Positions 38,077 to 46,679 of a stretch of DNA of 64,000 nt are shown here, in pieces (within the stretch, counting starts at the first letter, position 1; each line of letters opens with the position of its first letter). Below the pieces are notes generated by a model. The model saw only the letters and a list, made by a program, of their open reading frames with translations. It was not told the origin of the DNA and did no database searches. The translations under genes and the position numbers were made by a program. Source of the DNA: Ga0077530 sp035565975 (GTDB taxonomy: Bacteria > Pseudomonadota > Alphaproteobacteria > Rhizobiales > Hyphomicrobiaceae); the NCBI GenBank assembly GCA_035565975.1, contig DATMRT010000098.1, positions 1 to 64,000 on the forward strand. Reading direction: 5' to 3'.

Positions 38077-39492
38077 TCAGCGCGAGAGGATCGGCGCCGC
38101 GATCGAGGTCGCGATGTGCCGGAAGGCATTGCGCAGCTCGTCGCCCGTCGTCGTGTTGTAGAACATGTGCGGCTCGCTCGCGCAGTTCTTGAGCGTGGTG
38201 AAGGAGGAGCCTGAGTTGCCGATCTCGAAGCCGACGGTGTAGACCGTAATGCCCGCGGCTTTCATCGCCGTGCACAGCGCGCGAGCCTGAGTGGTCGAGT
38301 TGCCGTTCGGCGACTTGCAGTTGGCGCCACTGCTGCCCGTATCGTAGTCCGGAATGGTGGCCCCGGCCGTATTGGACGTCGTGCTGTTGCAATACTGGTA
38401 GTTGTACTCGCCGTCCGTCATGAGCACTGCAACCTTCTTGAGCAGCGGCTGCCCCTTCTCGCCAACCTGGGCCAGCATGGAGTACGGCTGCGGCTTGCTG
38501 CCCTCGGGCAACACGCTCGACCAGTTCGGCGACAGCAGGTACCAGGCCCAGGCAGTACCGAGATGACCGGATGTATTGCCGCTGGCAACGAAGCCATTGA
38601 TGACGCCCTTGAGCGCATCTTTGTTGCTGGTCATCGGAACGATGGGCGCTGAGGGTACGCACGCCGACGAGCTGTTGGTCTGATAGGCACGAGGTATCCG
38701 TGAGCTGCCAGTCGGGGCCGCGTCGGTGAAGGCATTGGTGCCCGTCCGCTCAGAAAGGCAGTAGGTGGAGGTCCGGTAGCGCGTTTTGGTGTCACCGTTG
38801 CGCAGCTTGAAGTCTCGGCTCGAAGTCGGATTGTAGGCGACCGACGACCCGAGATCGCCCGCGTTGATGGCGGTTGAGAACGGCGCCAGCGCCACCCGGG
38901 AGGTGTACTCGCTCTGGTCCGACCAGACGACGATATCGATGAGATCCTTCGCCGCCGATTTCAGATCCTCGATCTTGCTGCCCCCCATCGAACCCGTGAC
39001 GTCGAGCATCAGCGAGACTTCGAGGTTCGTGCCGGCGTTGCCGCCGCCGGCGATGAGCGCCTGGCCGCGGGTCGAGACAACGATCTGCGGGATCTGAACG
39101 ACGCTGAGGAAAGGCGTGCGGACGGTTGTCTCACCGACCATCGTGAATGTCGCCGCCACCATGTCCGGGGTGAACTCGACCACCCTCGAAGGCTCGCTCG
39201 GCTTGTTGGATTCGAAATGCATCAGCGCCTTCTGCTCGGCGAGCTCGAGATTGTTCTCGAGCTGCCAAACGCGCGCCGCTGCCAGCACCGAGCTGTCGAC
39301 CGCGGCCTGCAGCCGCGCTCGCGCCAGCATGGCGCGCCCGTAGTCCACGGCGCTGCCGACGATCGAGAAGATAATGAAGATCGTCAGGCCGAACATGATG
39401 ACCACGGAGCCGCGGTCATTCCTCGCCAAGCCACGCAGCCGGGCCGCCGCCCGCCGCCCACAATAAGCCCGCCAAACGCCGAACGGGAACAT
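38077..39492 (-). CDS. TadG-like pilus-assembly protein with von Willebrand A domain (paralogue 1)
   Basis: 471 residues. The N-terminal DRGSVVIMFGLTIFIIFSIVG segment is the prepilin-like Tad helix, followed by a helix AMLARARLQAAVDSSVLAAAR, as in TadE/TadG proteins. A von Willebrand factor A domain follows with a metal site in LMLDVTGSMGGSK (D164) and TDGEYNYQYC further on. Such proteins stay anchored in the membrane and face the periplasm, where they help Flp pilus assembly or adhesion. GAGAGG precedes the ATG. No other tad genes are nearby. A second, similar gene lies directly upstream. Confidence 0.88.
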   Translation of the reverse strand: MFPFGVWRAYCGRRAAARLRGLARNDRGSVVIMFGLTIFIIFSIVGSAVDYGRAMLARARLQAAVDSSVLAAARVWQLENNLELAEQKALMHFESNKPSEPSRVVEFTPDMVAATFTMVGETTVRTPFLSVVQIPQIVVSTRGQALIAGGGNAGTNLEVSLMLDVTGSMGGSKIEDLKSAAKDLIDIVVWSDQSEYTSRVALAPFSTAINAGDLGSSVAYNPTSSRDFKLRNGDTKTRYRTSTYCLSERTGTNAFTDAAPTGSSRIPRAYQTNSSSACVPSAPIVPMTSNKDALKGVINGFVASGNTSGHLGTAWAWYLLSPNWSSVLPEGSKPQPYSMLAQVGEKGQPLLKKVAVLMTDGEYNYQYCNSTTSNTAGATIPDYDTGSSGANCKSPNGNSTTQARALCTAMKAAGITVYTVGFEIGNSGSSFTTLKNCASEPHMFYNTTTGDELRNAFRHIATSIAAPILSR

Positions 39493-39683
39493 GACGCATA
39501 CCTCTCAAGGGTTCCGACCCATACGACCACAAATAGAGAGGCGCCCTTGATTTTCCCTTAAACGGATCAAAGACAATTCGATGCAATTTTCTCCATTATT
39601 CAAAGTGTCGGATCGGGGTAAATAATTGGTAATCACTCAATTAAGGTCATGTTTCCCAAAACATCGCCATCGCAAGAAGCGGT

Positions 39684-39713
39684 GAAGGGCGCCCATGGTA
39701 TCAGGCGCCCTTC
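39684..39713. terminator. Hairpin downstream of TadG-like paralogue 2
   Basis: Perfect 10-bp stem GAAGGGCGCC/GGCGCCCTTC with a 10-base loop, 25 bases past the stop of the minus-strand gene at 39738. It has no T tract on the minus strand. The surrounding 39540-39680 stretch is AT-rich and should hold the promoter of paralogue 1. Confidence 0.6.
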
Positions 39714-39737
39714 TTTCCCCTGGAGCGGTTCGGACGG

Positions 39738-41303
39738 CTATTGCGAGACGTAGATCGTCGCGATGGACGTGGCGATGTGCCGGAATGCGCTGCGCAACTC
39801 AGCGCCGGTCTGCGTATTGTAGAAGAGCTTGCCTGGATTGCTGAAGTGACCGTCGCTCGAAGCGCAGTTCCTCAGCATATCCACCTGCGTACCTCGCGTG
39901 CCGAGGCCGAAGCCGACCGTATAGACGATGATGCCGGCGTTCTTCATGGCAGTGCACAGCGCCAGGGCCTGCGTATTGGAGCTACCGAGGGGCGAGCTGC
40001 AGTTGGCCTTCGCACTGTTGCTGACGTCCGTGTTGCGGTCGGGGATCGAGGCGCCCGCCGTATTGTTCACCGAGCCGTTGCAGTACTGCATGTTGTATTC
40101 GCCGTCCGTCATCAGCACGGCGTACTTCATGACCGGTATACCGGCGCGATCCTGCTGGCTGCACGTCGCCCAGCTCGAGCACTCGCCCGGGAGATCCGGA
40201 TAGGCGGCAGGTCGGGCGGACGAATGGATGCTGGCATCGATGCCGGACCACCAGTTGGGCGAGAGCATATACCAGGCCCATGCGGTGCCGAGATTTCCTG
40301 CCGTATAGCCCTCGGCCTTGAACTTCGTGTTGTCATCGATCGCCGCAATGAGCGACGTCTTGTTGCTCGAGAGCGGCACCACCGCGGCAGCAGGCTGGCA
40401 ACTGCTTGCATTCGAGCTCGAGAAATAGGCGCGGGGCAGGCGATTACTGCCTGTCGGCGTAACGTCGGTGTAGGCATTCGTGCCCTGCCGCTCCGATACA
40501 CAATAGGCACTCGTGCGATACCACTTTCGTTCTTTCCCATCACGAAAATCGAACTTGAGGTTCGACGAGGGATCGTACGCAACCGCTGGCCCCAGTACCG
40601 ACCCGGCATTCACGGCCTGCGAGAACGGCACGAGCGCGACACGGGACTTCTGCCTGCTCTGATCGTCGGCCACGACGATCTTGATGAGATCCTTTGCCGC
40701 GTCCCTGAGGTCCTCGATCTTGCTACCGGCCATCGACCCCGTGATGTCGAGCATCATCGCGACTTCGATATCGTAGCCGTCGTTGCCACCGCCGCCCCCA
40801 CCATTTGCGGTGCTGCAGCCGACGCAGAACTTGGCCTGCGCGCGCGCGGCAACCTTCAGCGGCTTACCGTCGAGCACGAGGCTCAGAAACGGCACCCTGA
40901 CCTCAGCCGAGGCCTCCGCCGTCAACGTGTTCATGTCCATGTCGGGTGCGAGCGTCGTGAGCTTCGCATCGACGCCCTCGGGCTTCATGGCCTCGAAGTG
41001 CGCGATCGCCTTCTCTTCGGCGAGGTCCATGTCCTGCTCGGTCTGCCAGACGCGGGCGGCCGCGAGGACGGCGCTGTCGACGGTCGCCTGGAGCCGTTCG
41101 CGTGCGAGCAATGTCCGTCCGTAATCGACCGCTGCCCCCACGAGCGTGAAGACAATGAAGATCGTGAGCCCGAACATGATTGCAACCGAGCCGCGCCGAT
41201 CCTGCCCGAAGCGAGGCAACAATCCCCGCGTGAACAGGCGTCGCGATGAAATCAAGTGGCTACAACCAAATATGGCGGTGACCGGCCTTATGAACGCGAA
41301 CAT
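39738..41303 (-). CDS. TadG-like pilus-assembly protein with von Willebrand A domain (paralogue 2)
   Basis: 521 residues with the same plan as its neighbour: DRRGSVAIMFGLTIFIVFTLVG helix, LLARERLQATVDSAVLAAARVWQ, metal-site MMLDITGSMAGSKIEDL, TDGEYNMQYC and the same end (SAFRHIATSIA). Differences are a longer N-terminus and a Cys pair (FCVGC) followed by a Gly-rich loop before the A domain. AGGAG lies before ATG 41303; an in-frame start at 41336 is less likely. Likely a tandem duplication with the gene at 38077. Confidence 0.88.
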   Translation of the reverse strand: MFAFIRPVTAIFGCSHLISSRRLFTRGLLPRFGQDRRGSVAIMFGLTIFIVFTLVGAAVDYGRTLLARERLQATVDSAVLAAARVWQTEQDMDLAEEKAIAHFEAMKPEGVDAKLTTLAPDMDMNTLTAEASAEVRVPFLSLVLDGKPLKVAARAQAKFCVGCSTANGGGGGGNDGYDIEVAMMLDITGSMAGSKIEDLRDAAKDLIKIVVADDQSRQKSRVALVPFSQAVNAGSVLGPAVAYDPSSNLKFDFRDGKERKWYRTSAYCVSERQGTNAYTDVTPTGSNRLPRAYFSSSNASSCQPAAAVVPLSSNKTSLIAAIDDNTKFKAEGYTAGNLGTAWAWYMLSPNWWSGIDASIHSSARPAAYPDLPGECSSWATCSQQDRAGIPVMKYAVLMTDGEYNMQYCNGSVNNTAGASIPDRNTDVSNSAKANCSSPLGSSNTQALALCTAMKNAGIIVYTVGFGLGTRGTQVDMLRNCASSDGHFSNPGKLFYNTQTGAELRSAFRHIATSIATIYVSQ

Positions 41304-41545
41304 CTGCCGCTCCTGATAAATTGAACGCTTTTGCAATCGCTATAGGCAGGAGGTGTGGACGGGCCATTAACGTATTAAGTTATTATGCCGTTTAATTTCA
41401 TCGCCGTTTATTTTGTTAATATTCGGTCAAAGTTTCTTAACAGATCGCCGGCCCGAGCCGCCGCTTCCGCTCAACCGACACAGTTGGCCGCGCGGGCCTG
41501 CCGCTCTAGTCTCTGAGGACAAACGACTGCAGTCCGGAGGCCCTC
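41304..41545. promoter_or_regulatory. AT-rich divergent promoter region with a near CtrA-type box
   Basis: This 242-base spacer is far more AT-rich than the rest of the window. It separates TadG-like paralogue 2 (minus) from the TPR gene (plus). On the minus strand TTGA-N7-TTAAC (41415-41430) is one mismatch from the CtrA consensus TTAA-N7-TTAAC; because the region is AT-rich, chance matches are likely. Confidence 0.35.
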
Positions 41546-42898
41546 ATGTCCCATCTCGACCTGCACCATCTGCCTGTGAGCACCACCAGTGCGGCGGCAG
41601 CCGAGGCCTTCAACACGACGGTGTTGAGCTACCTGCGCTATCGGGCGGACGTGAGCGCCAACCTCCAGGCGACCCTTGCCGCCGACCCCGATTTCGCCCT
41701 TGCGCACGTGCTGAAGGGCTATCTGATGATGCTCGCCTTCAAGCAGGCCAACGTGCCGGCCGCTGTGCAGGCGCGCGATACGGTCCAGCGCCTCATCGCC
41801 CGTGCCAATGGCCGCGAGAAGGCGCACGCGGCCGCGCTCGGCCATTGGATTGATGGCGACCTCGATCGTACGCTGGCGGTCTGGGAACAGATCCTGGACG
41901 AGCATCCGCGCGACGTCCTGGCCTTGCGCCTGCACCACTTCAATGCCTTCTGGCTCGGACGTCCCGGCGCCATGGCGCGCGAGGTGGAGAAGGTGCTGCC
42001 GCGCTATGGGACCGCGCTTGCGGGCTGGGGTACGCTGCTCGCCTGCCGCTGCTTCGCCCATGAAGAGCTCGGCAACTACACACTTGCCGAGGCTTCGGGA
42101 CGGGACGCCATCGACATCGACAAGGGCGATCTTTGGGCCGCGCACGCTGTAGCGCACGTGCTCGAGATGCAGGGCCGCGCGGGCGAGGGTATCGACTGGC
42201 TCGCGGGGCTCGAGCCGCATTGGGAGGGCGCCAACAACCTGAAGCATCACCTCTGGTGGCATCGCGGCCTTTATCATTTCGAACGCGGCGAGTTCGATAC
42301 GGTTCTCGCGCTCTACGACCGCAATTTCCGCAATCTTGCGTCGCCGGTCACCGAGGCGCAGCCCGACCTCTACATCGACATCCAGAACGCAGCGTCGATG
42401 CTCTTCCGGCTCGAGCGCCAAGGCGTCGATGTCGGCGACCGCTGGATCGAGATTGCCGACAAGGCCGAGGCCCGCATCGGCGACTGCCTCTCGCCCTTCA
42501 CGCTGCCGCACTGGATGATGGCGCTTGCGGCGACGCGCCGTTTCGACGTCGGCGGGCGGATGATCGAGGCCATGCGCGCGTATGCGGCGTCGGCCAGCAC
42601 GCTCAATGCCCGCCTCGTCGCGGACTACGCGCTACCGATCAGCGAGGCGGTTTTGCTACGCACCAAGGGCGAGCCCGCTGCCGCCACGCGCGTCATGCGG
42701 CCGGCCATCGGCGGCATGTACCGGCTCGGCGGCAGCCACGCGCAGCAGGATGTGCTCGAGCAGCTCTTCCTGGACTGCGCGGTTGCGGCGGGATCAAACG
42801 ACGACGTCGCGCTTATTCTTTCGCGCGTTGCGGGGCGCCACCCGGTGCCGCCGGAGCGGCGCATGGGCTACAGGCAGGCGGCGCGCACGCTTTCTTAG
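41546..42898 (+). CDS. Tetratricopeptide-repeat protein (TTC38-like)
   Basis: 450 residues of alpha-helical repeats, with hydrophobic pairs such as AVQARDTVQRLI, WEQILDEHPRDVLAL and GWGTLLACRCFAHEELGNYTLAEASGRDAI. The order and the AAHAVAHVLEMQGR and NNLKHHLWWHRGLYHFE stretches resemble the TPR-38 family found in bacteria and animals, whose function is unknown. It has no signal peptide. GGAGG precedes the ATG. It ends 31 bases from the converging yqeY gene, where a small GCTGCT/AGCAGC hairpin (42925-42939) lies. Confidence 0.85.
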   Translation: MSHLDLHHLPVSTTSAAAAEAFNTTVLSYLRYRADVSANLQATLAADPDFALAHVLKGYLMMLAFKQANVPAAVQARDTVQRLIARANGREKAHAAALGHWIDGDLDRTLAVWEQILDEHPRDVLALRLHHFNAFWLGRPGAMAREVEKVLPRYGTALAGWGTLLACRCFAHEELGNYTLAEASGRDAIDIDKGDLWAAHAVAHVLEMQGRAGEGIDWLAGLEPHWEGANNLKHHLWWHRGLYHFERGEFDTVLALYDRNFRNLASPVTEAQPDLYIDIQNAASMLFRLERQGVDVGDRWIEIADKAEARIGDCLSPFTLPHWMMALAATRRFDVGGRMIEAMRAYAASASTLNARLVADYALPISEAVLLRTKGEPAAATRVMRPAIGGMYRLGGSHAQQDVLEQLFLDCAVAAGSNDDVALILSRVAGRHPVPPERRMGYRQAARTLS

Positions 42899-42929
42899 CT
42901 CGAAAAGGCCATGACAATAGCGAGGCTGC

Positions 42930-43394
42930 TCAGAGCAGCTCTTTGACGAGCGCGCTCGCCTTGGCGAAATCCATCTGCCCGCGATAGCGCTCGCGCAGCA
43001 CGGCCATCACGCGGCCCATGTCCTTGACGCTCGTCGCGCCGGTCTCGGTGATCACACCCTTGATCGCCGCCCGTGCCTCCTCATCATCGAGTTGCGGCGG
43101 CAGGAACTCGGAGATCACCAAAATCTCGTCTGCTTCCTTCTGCGCGAGCTCGAGACGCCCCGCCTCCTCGTAAACGCGGATGCTCTCGCGACGCTGCTTG
43201 ATCATCGTCGCGAGCAACTGTGCGATCTCGCCGTCGCTGATGCGCGAAGCCTCCGCGCCCGCGTCACCCGATTTGTTCAGGATGGCGAGATCGCGGTCCT
43301 TGATCGCCGCCAGGATGAGACGGATCGTACCAAGGCGCGCCTTGTCCTGCGCGCGCATGGCAGCTTTCATCGCGGCGTTCAGCTCATCACGCAT
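42930..43394 (-). CDS. GatB/YqeY domain-containing protein
   Basis: 154 residues, the normal size for the stand-alone YqeY family. It begins with the conserved MRDELNAAMKAAMRAQDKARLGTIR block, then ISEFLPPQLDDEEARAAI and a final KDMGRVMAVLRERYRGQMDFAKAS segment, which is the tRNA-binding tail domain of GatB. It may act on tRNA or amidation, but the role is not established. Its gene is often next to carA or dnaG in alphaproteobacteria; here it follows the helicase gene on the same strand. Confidence 0.9.
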   Translation of the reverse strand: MRDELNAAMKAAMRAQDKARLGTIRLILAAIKDRDLAILNKSGDAGAEASRISDGEIAQLLATMIKQRRESIRVYEEAGRLELAQKEADEILVISEFLPPQLDDEEARAAIKGVITETGATSVKDMGRVMAVLRERYRGQMDFAKASALVKELL

Positions 43395-43565
43395 CAGTGT
43401 GCTCCCAGGCTTCGGCCAGCACACCGCGCAGGCACGCAGCGGCCGACCGGCTTTGCCCCGCGCCTTGACGAGGCGCGGCGCGATTATCTGCCTTTCGGCG
43501 CGCCGCGGCCAGATACTCTTACGCGACCACATGGATATACTCGTGAACAACGACTGCTGGCCCGC

Positions 43566-45404
43566 TTAGCGGGCGGCGCGGCCTCGACCCTGGCTACCAT
43601 CCCGCCGGCCATACGAGCCGCGCTTGTGCGGAGGACGAGCCGGTGACGGATCCCGGCGCGTCTCTTCGGAATAAACGCCGCCGCCGCGCGTCCAGTTGCG
43701 CCACGGCTGCGGCGCCTCGACGCCAGCCTCGCCCTTACGTGGCGGAGCGGCTGTTGCATGGGTATCCCCATTTCGGGGGGCATCACCATTGCGATGTTCG
43801 GCGCGGGAGCCGCGGTTCCGCCCATGGTGGGGACGTTCGCCGTTTTGCGGCGCATGGCCATCTCCATGCCGGCGATCAGACCGGTGCCCATCTTCCCGTC
43901 CGCGGTGGGGATGCTCGCCATGGCGGCGCTCAGCATGGCGCTGCGGCCGGCCCTCGCCATTGCGCGGCGGCCGGCTCTCACCGTTCTGCCGATCAAAGCG
44001 CGGTGCACCGTCGCGGCTGCTTGCAGCCGGTCCGTCGCTTCGCGCCGCATCACCGTGACCGTTGCGACGACCGTTCTGTCGATGCTCCGAGCGGTCTTTG
44101 CGCGGCGCGCCATGCCGCTCCTCACGGTGCGGCCTGTCGGGCCTGCCGCGCGCCTTCTCGGGCCGCTCCCTGCGCGGCGCCGCATCGCGGTGCGCACGCG
44201 CTCCGCTGTGCGAAGCGTGGCCGTTGGTGGCCGGCTGAGCCGGCGCCTCCTCAGCCGCAGCGCCTTCAGGCAGACCCGGCGCACTGATCACCGTCAGCGT
44301 GCGGCCCGTCAGACGCTCGATATCGCGCAGATATTCGCGCTCGTCGGGCGCACAGAATGCGATCGCAACACCTTCCGCGCCGGCTCGCGCCGTGCGGCCG
44401 ATGCGGTGCACGTAACTCTCGGGAATGTTCGGCAGCTCGTAGTTGATGACGTGCGTGATCTCGTCGATATCGATGCCGCGCGCCGCGATGTCCGTCGCCA
44501 CCAGCACGCGTGTAAAGCCCTTGCGGAAGCTCTCGAGTGCGGCCTGGCGCTGGCCCTGGCTCTTGTTGCCGTGGATGGCGTGCACGCCGACGCCGATGTG
44601 CTCGATCGCCTGACACACACGATCGGCACCGCGCTTCGTTCGCGTGAACACGATCACGCGGCGCATGGCCGGGTCCTGGAGCAGTCGCGCCAGCGCCTCG
44701 CGCTTCGCTCCCGCCGGAATGAAGATCACCCGCTGATCGATGCGGTCGACGGTCTTGCCCGCGCGCGCGATCTCGACGCGCAGCGGATCTTTGAGGATCT
44801 CGGCGGCGAGCTGCGCGATGTCGCGCGGCATGGTGGCCGAGAAGAGGAGCGCGTGGCGCTTTGCAGGCACCAGCTTCAGGATGCGGCGCACGTCGCGCAC
44901 GAAACCCATGTCGAGCATCCGATCCGCCTCGTCGAGGACGAACGTGCGGACCTCATCGAGGCGCAGGTGGCGCTGGTCGATGAGATCGAGCAGGCGGCCC
45001 GGCGTGGCAACGAGTATGTCGACGCCGCGGGCGATGGCCGAGACTTGCGGGCGCTGGCCGACGCCACCGAAGATGACCGTATGCGAGACGCGCACGTGGC
45101 GGCCATACGTCTTGATGCTCTCGCCGATCTGGATGGCGAGCTCGCGTGTCGGCGCGAGAATGAGCGCACGCGGCGCACCGGGCTGCGGTCGGCCGCCCTC
45201 GGCGACGAGCCGCTGGAGCATCGGCAGCACGAAGGCCGCTGTCTTGCCCGTGCCGGTCTCGGCGAGGCCGAGCAGATCGCGGCCCTCGAGCAGGGCAGGA
45301 ATGGACTTTGCCTGGATGGGTGTCGGGTGGGTGTATTCCGCGTCGTTCAAAGCACGCAGGAAGGGCTCGGCGAGGCCGAGCGCGTCAAAAGTCGGAGTGG
45401 TCAC
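43566..45404 (-). CDS. DEAD-box RNA helicase (RhlE type) with long basic tail
   Basis: About 612 residues from GTG 45404, which matches where RhlE proteins start; ATG 45440 is the alternative and neither has a strong ribosome-binding site. The core (about 1-380) holds all helicase motifs: PTPIQ, AETGTGKT, PTRELA, DEAD, SAT, and HRIGRTAR. It unwinds RNA in ribosome assembly or decay. The last ~220 residues are Arg/His/Gly/Asn/Pro-rich and repetitive (NGDAPRNGD, RRHGEHPHRG), probably a disordered RNA-binding tail. The tail is longer than in most RhlE proteins. Confidence 0.9.
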   Translation of the reverse strand: MTTPTFDALGLAEPFLRALNDAEYTHPTPIQAKSIPALLEGRDLLGLAETGTGKTAAFVLPMLQRLVAEGGRPQPGAPRALILAPTRELAIQIGESIKTYGRHVRVSHTVIFGGVGQRPQVSAIARGVDILVATPGRLLDLIDQRHLRLDEVRTFVLDEADRMLDMGFVRDVRRILKLVPAKRHALLFSATMPRDIAQLAAEILKDPLRVEIARAGKTVDRIDQRVIFIPAGAKREALARLLQDPAMRRVIVFTRTKRGADRVCQAIEHIGVGVHAIHGNKSQGQRQAALESFRKGFTRVLVATDIAARGIDIDEITHVINYELPNIPESYVHRIGRTARAGAEGVAIAFCAPDEREYLRDIERLTGRTLTVISAPGLPEGAAAEEAPAQPATNGHASHSGARAHRDAAPRRERPEKARGRPDRPHREERHGAPRKDRSEHRQNGRRNGHGDAARSDGPAASSRDGAPRFDRQNGESRPPRNGEGRPQRHAERRHGEHPHRGREDGHRSDRRHGDGHAPQNGERPHHGRNRGSRAEHRNGDAPRNGDTHATAAPPRKGEAGVEAPQPWRNWTRGGGVYSEETRRDPSPARPPHKRGSYGRRDGSQGRGRAAR

Positions 45405-45690
45405 GAAAACTATGGCTTTCTGCGCCGAGTGGCGGGGCATGATGCCGGCCGACTCGCAAAGGCGCTGTTGGCCTCGGACTGCGCACCGCAGCAAGGCCCG
45501 TTCAGTTGAAAACGTCCCGGAGAGAACACTGTACGCTTCGGCGGCAATCTCACTACGGAGCCGGTCTCGAAGCAGCAGAGCGCTTGGCGCGCTCGCGGAA
45601 CGACGTACGTGATATGGGCGATCCGCCGCCTCCCGTCAATCGTCTTCGCAAGTGCAGCAATTTTGCCGCAGGATTAAAGGCCAGCGGCCT

Positions 45691-46560
45691 TTACCATGCG
45701 AGCGCTTCGAGCGCGGCGACCGGCGGCGCGGGATGCCCGGCGAAAAGGCGGGCGAGGGTCGGCTCATCGAGCATTTCGCCATTATCGAAGTGGAGAGCAC
45801 TGGCGATAAAGACAGCGCGCAGCCCGGCCGCGGCGGCCCCCGCGATATCCGTCCGGATGCCGTCGCCGATCGCAAGAATGCGCGACGTCTCGACGGGCGC
45901 TCCGCGCGCATTGGCAATCAACTCGCGCGCGCGGGCATAGATGTGCGGATGCGGCTTGCCCGCGTAGGCGACCTCGCCGCCGAGTGCCTCGTATTCCGCG
46001 GCAAGCGCACCAGCACAGTAGATGAGGCGGTTCCCACGCTCGACGACGAGATCCGGATTGACGCAGATCATCGGCTGGCGGCGTGCGCGCATGTCTGCCA
46101 GCAGGCCCTTGTAGTCGTCGGGCGTTTCTTGCTCGTCCTCGACGAGCCCCGTGCAGACGACGACGGCGGCATCCGCAAGGGGCGCGAATGCGACATCGAG
46201 CCCGGCGAATGTGCCGAGATAGCGATCAGGGCCGAGATGATGGACGGGCTTGCCGGCCCAGCCCGAGATGAGCGCGCGCGTGACATCACCCGACGTGACG
46301 ATGGCGTCATAGGCGGCGCGCGGGACGCCGAGTGCATCGAGATGCGCGCTGACTTCCGCGCCTGTCGATGGCGCATTACTCACGAGGACGATGGTGCCGC
46401 CACCGGCGCGGAAGTGCTTGCAGGCCTCGCTCGCCGCCGGATGCGCGCGCTCGCCATCATGGAGCACGCCCCACACATCGCTGATCCAGGCATCGCATGT
46501 CTCGGCCAGCGGCGCGATGGAGCGCAGCACCGGAACGTGCGGGGTGACCTTGCTTTGCAT
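45691..46560 (-). CDS. HAD-superfamily hydrolase, class IIA (TIGR01459-like)
   Basis: 289 residues. HAD motif I is DAWISDVWGVLHDG, motif II is VLVSNAPS, and the later motifs are AGKPHPHIY (Lys) and AIGDGIRTDIAGA (Asp pair). The large cap domain between motifs II and III places it with NagD-like class IIA phosphatases, and the sequence fits the alphaproteobacterial TIGR01459 group. The substrate is unknown. GGAGG precedes ATG 46560. It lies downstream of the TipF-like gene on the same strand with a hairpin between them. Confidence 0.9.
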   Translation of the reverse strand: MQSKVTPHVPVLRSIAPLAETCDAWISDVWGVLHDGERAHPAASEACKHFRAGGGTIVLVSNAPSTGAEVSAHLDALGVPRAAYDAIVTSGDVTRALISGWAGKPVHHLGPDRYLGTFAGLDVAFAPLADAAVVVCTGLVEDEQETPDDYKGLLADMRARRQPMICVNPDLVVERGNRLIYCAGALAAEYEALGGEVAYAGKPHPHIYARARELIANARGAPVETSRILAIGDGIRTDIAGAAAAGLRAVFIASALHFDNGEMLDEPTLARLFAGHPAPPVAALEALAW

Positions 46561-46618
46561 CCCGCCTCCGCGATGGATGATTGATGTCGCTGGCGCCGCG
46601 GCGTGGCTTCTCAAGCGC

Positions 46619-46652
46619 CGCGGGCCGCCCTGGCTTAGCCGGACGGCCCGCG
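46619..46652 (-). terminator. Hairpin after the TipF-like gene
   Basis: A perfect 9-bp GC stem CGCGGGCCG/CGGCCCGCG with a 16-base loop, between the stop of the EAL gene (46680) and the HAD gene start (46560). There is no T tract, so its strength as a terminator is uncertain. Confidence 0.4.
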
Positions 46653-46679
46653 CGGTTCAAGCGATGGAGCGCAACAGCC

